A stretch of DNA of 12,869 bases from CAZKEW01 sp964580435 (lineage in GTDB: Bacteria; Acidobacteriota; Aminicenantia; Aminicenantales; UBA8522): NCBI GenBank assembly GCA_964580435.1, contig CAZOKP010000076.1, forward strand, positions 1 through 12,869, in the 5' to 3' direction. Position 1 is the first letter of the stretch; every line of letters starts with the position of its first letter. The notes under the pieces are model-generated. The model saw only the letters and a program-made list of their open reading frames with translations, had not been told where the DNA came from and did no database searches. Positions 10,852 to 12,869 of the stretch are shown here, piece by piece. Both the position numbers and the translations under genes were made by a program.

Positions 10852-12869
10852 CTAATTCGCACCTTCGACCATTTTTACTTCCTCAGCGATGAGGCCGTAA
10901 AGCTGATAGACGAGTTGATCTATTTCCTTGTCTGTCGCAATAATTTGGCGTTGATATAACTCTTTCGCAGCTGGAGTCTTTGCCGCTGAGGATTTGCAGT
11001 GGAGTTCTATAATTTTGTCCACAAGTCTCACCATTAAGTTATGTTGATCGACGCTGGCAAGGTTAGAAAAATCAATGGTTCGGATAGGAATATCGGCAAG
11101 ATATACACCCTTAATGTTGATGTCGATATATTTTTTAAGGAATATAAGGTTGGTAAGCTTGGAGTTTAATATTCCTAGAATATATCTCAGATCGTATTTG
11201 TCCTGCTGAGTATAGATCACGTTCAATGTGTGATCGGCATACAGTCCGTCTATATCGATCGTAGCCACTATTCTTCTTTTTAGGGATAAATTTCGAATAG
11301 TCTGAACTAGTATTTTGGGGGATCGTTCAAAATTAGCTTGGACTCGCGGCCAATGAAGTGAATACCAAGGCTGCCTTCCCAAAACGACTTCGCGTTTCTT
11401 CTCGAGAAAACATTTATAAGGATAAAGGCGCGCAGCGATGTGAGGACATTTATCTAAACTTGATTCTTTAGTTAGATATATTACAGATGTTTTGGGCTTT
11501 GGCTTGCCATAACGAGGAGTCTCATCTCCAAATATCGCAGGTTTGCATAGTGCTTTTTCAAGTTTCTCTTTCCTAATAGTCAGAGGTGTGACAATAAAGG
11601 CGGGGTTGCTTCCTGTTACTAATCCCTGGAATACAGAGCAAATGTCTCTAAGCCGCGGATTTCCCTTTTCCATTTTTTTGAAAATAGCGTCCCCTATGGT
11701 TGATGTTCTTAGCTCGAATACGTAGTATGGCGGTTTCGCTGCGGTCCGGAGATCCTTGGCTCCGACTTCTTTTGCTGAAAATATACCGGAGCCATATTGA
11801 AGTACATCTTTTATTTGGGTAAGCATCTTTTCGAGAACGCTTTTCTTAAAGATAAGGATAAGAGTATCATTGTTCACTCCTTTGAAGATCTTCCCGCCAA
11901 GGTTTACTATGGACTCAATAGCGGCTGATTTAAGCAGTAGTTTTCTCAGTTCGCGGAAGCTAAGATTATTTAGTAGTGTTGAGGGGATGATCATTCCAAA
12001 ACGCCCTCGGCGTCTAAGCAGAGTTAAGGATTTTTCAATGAATACGCCATATGTATCATAACGCTTCATAAAAGAACTATATGCCCGCGCCAAATAGGCA
12101 CGATCAGCCCCATCAATGTGCTCAATTTTCAAGTAAGGTGGATTCCCGATTATGCAATCAAATCCAGCGCTGGATTGCACGATTTTGTAGAATTCTTGTG
12201 TCCAATCGAACGGATTGACGCGGTTTAGTTCTTCTGAATCAGGAATCAGTCTCCCCGAGAAAAAATCCGGCCCAATAAGCGAATTGCCACACTTGATATT
12301 GTCGCCGAGATCGGGAAGCGCTCGCTTATGAAAGAGCCTTAGGTAAGGTTGGATAGTCTGCTCGCTTTCGCCTTCAAGAACTTTTAGGAGGAGCGATAGC
12401 TTTGTGACTTCGACCGCCTGGGGATCGATGTCTACCCCATAGATATTATCGAGAAGAATTCTCTTCCGCTCGCCGACGGTCAATTTCCAGCCCGATGTGG
12501 TTTGCACCAGCACCGGATCGCTGCCTTTAGCCCATTTCTCCGGACTATGGTTAAGATACCAATCGTGATGCCAGTCGAGGAGGAATTGATACGCGTTGAT
12601 CAGGAACGAGCCCGATCCACAGGCCGGGTCGAGGATGCGTAGTTTGGCGACTTGCTTGGGCGCCTTGCCATCCACGAGCTTTCCGACCGTCTGTCGAACG
12701 ATGTAATCGACGATGTAGGTGGGCGTGTAATAGACTCCGCCAGCTTTCTTGACTTCGGGTTTGTCCTCGATGACAGCATGATGCCCGGCTGTCAGCCGGA
12801 TGACTTTGCCCAGAAATTGCTCGTAAACCTGGCCGAGAATATCGGAGGAGAGGACCGTAAATTCATAGG
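10852..12869 (-). CDS. Eco57I/type IIG-like N6-adenine DNA methyltransferase, C-terminal part (5' end outside window)
   Basis: About 671 residues are visible. The frame stays open to the right edge, so the N-terminus is missing, and the internal GTG at 12675 is not the start. The visible part opens with 'ILGQVYEQFLGKVIRLTAG' and 'KKAGGVYYTPTYIVDYIV', standard in large Eco57I-type enzymes. SAM-binding motif I is 'LDPACGSGSFL' (visible residues ~79-89), then 'IYGVDIDPQAVEVTKLSLLL'. Catalytic motif IV is NPPY at 12133-12144 (residues 242-245), which marks adenine-N6 methylation. The C-terminal ~300 residues form the target-recognition region ('YILGILNSKLTNLIFLKKY', 'GVYLADIPI'), and the tail 'IDQLVYQLYGLIAEEVKMVE' is typical. 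Whether the off-window N-terminus carries a nuclease domain, as in type IIG enzymes, cannot be seen. Sequence 3' of motif IV is more AT-rich than the part near the right edge. Confidence 0.9.
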   Translation of the reverse strand, partial: YEFTVLSSDILGQVYEQFLGKVIRLTAGHHAVIEDKPEVKKAGGVYYTPTYIVDYIVRQTVGKLVDGKAPKQVAKLRILDPACGSGSFLINAYQFLLDWHHDWYLNHSPEKWAKGSDPVLVQTTSGWKLTVGERKRILLDNIYGVDIDPQAVEVTKLSLLLKVLEGESEQTIQPYLRLFHKRALPDLGDNIKCGNSLIGPDFFSGRLIPDSEELNRVNPFDWTQEFYKIVQSSAGFDCIIGNPPYLKIEHIDGADRAYLARAYSSFMKRYDTYGVFIEKSLTLLRRRGRFGMIIPSTLLNNLSFRELRKLLLKSAAIESIVNLGGKIFKGVNNDTLILIFKKSVLEKMLTQIKDVLQYGSGIFSAKEVGAKDLRTAAKPPYYVFELRTSTIGDAIFKKMEKGNPRLRDICSVFQGLVTGSNPAFIVTPLTIRKEKLEKALCKPAIFGDETPRYGKPKPKTSVIYLTKESSLDKCPHIAARLYPYKCFLEKKREVVLGRQPWYSLHWPRVQANFERSPKILVQTIRNLSLKRRIVATIDIDGLYADHTLNVIYTQQDKYDLRYILGILNSKLTNLIFLKKYIDINIKGVYLADIPIRTIDFSNLASVDQHNLMVRLVDKIIELHCKSSAAKTPAAKELYQRQIIATDKEIDQLVYQLYGLIAEEVKMVEGAN

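Overview
This window looks like chromosome from a Gram-negative (diderm) bacterium. It carries a complete tripartite RND efflux operon (TolC-family outer-membrane channel, lipoprotein adaptor, inner-membrane RND pump), several Sec-exported proteins and a predicted outer-membrane beta-barrel. The frequent TTG starts, the moderately high GC of the efflux block and the style of the secreted proteins would fit an Acidobacteriota/Aminicenantes-like lineage. That placement is an impression, because no rRNA or marker gene is present.

Layout. (1) 1-427: the 5' tip of a leftward gene (11 codons visible) and a rightward operon diverge from a roughly 390-base intergenic region. Each has a good sigma-70-type promoter, and a very GC-rich, hairpin-prone patch lies between them. 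(2) 428-3181: a tightly overlapping three-gene operon for envelope proteins. It encodes a DUF4412-like secreted protein, a secreted protein with an 'LPDGPVSVGETW' motif whose signal peptide is recovered only from a non-standard AUA start, and an SH3b-linker-beta-barrel protein. (3) 3182-8923: promoter plus tolC-like, adaptor and RND pump genes. The promoter's -35 box sits inside an inverted repeat, which suggests repressor control, but no regulator is encoded in the window. (4) 9080-9627: a leftward ribbon-helix-helix antitoxin / RelE-ParE toxin pair converging on the efflux operon, with three tandem 8-bp half-sites overlapping its promoter. (5) 9628-10061: a gene-poor, AT-richer stretch with a 15-bp palindrome, a small ORF of 37 codons and a trailing frame that may be remnants of a broken gene. 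(6) 10062-12869: a leftward defence locus. It holds the C-terminal ~670 residues of a large Eco57I/type IIG-like adenine methyltransferase-specificity protein, truncated by the right window edge, followed by a 240-residue protein with a possible PD-(D/E)XK nuclease signature.

How it works together. The left two-thirds is envelope biology: exported proteins of unknown role and a drug/metabolite efflux machine. The right third is accessory DNA (toxin-antitoxin, gene debris, restriction-modification). Its lower GC from about 9600 to 12000 fits horizontal acquisition. The most promising poorly described element is the small nuclease-like protein encoded just downstream of the type IIG-like enzyme.
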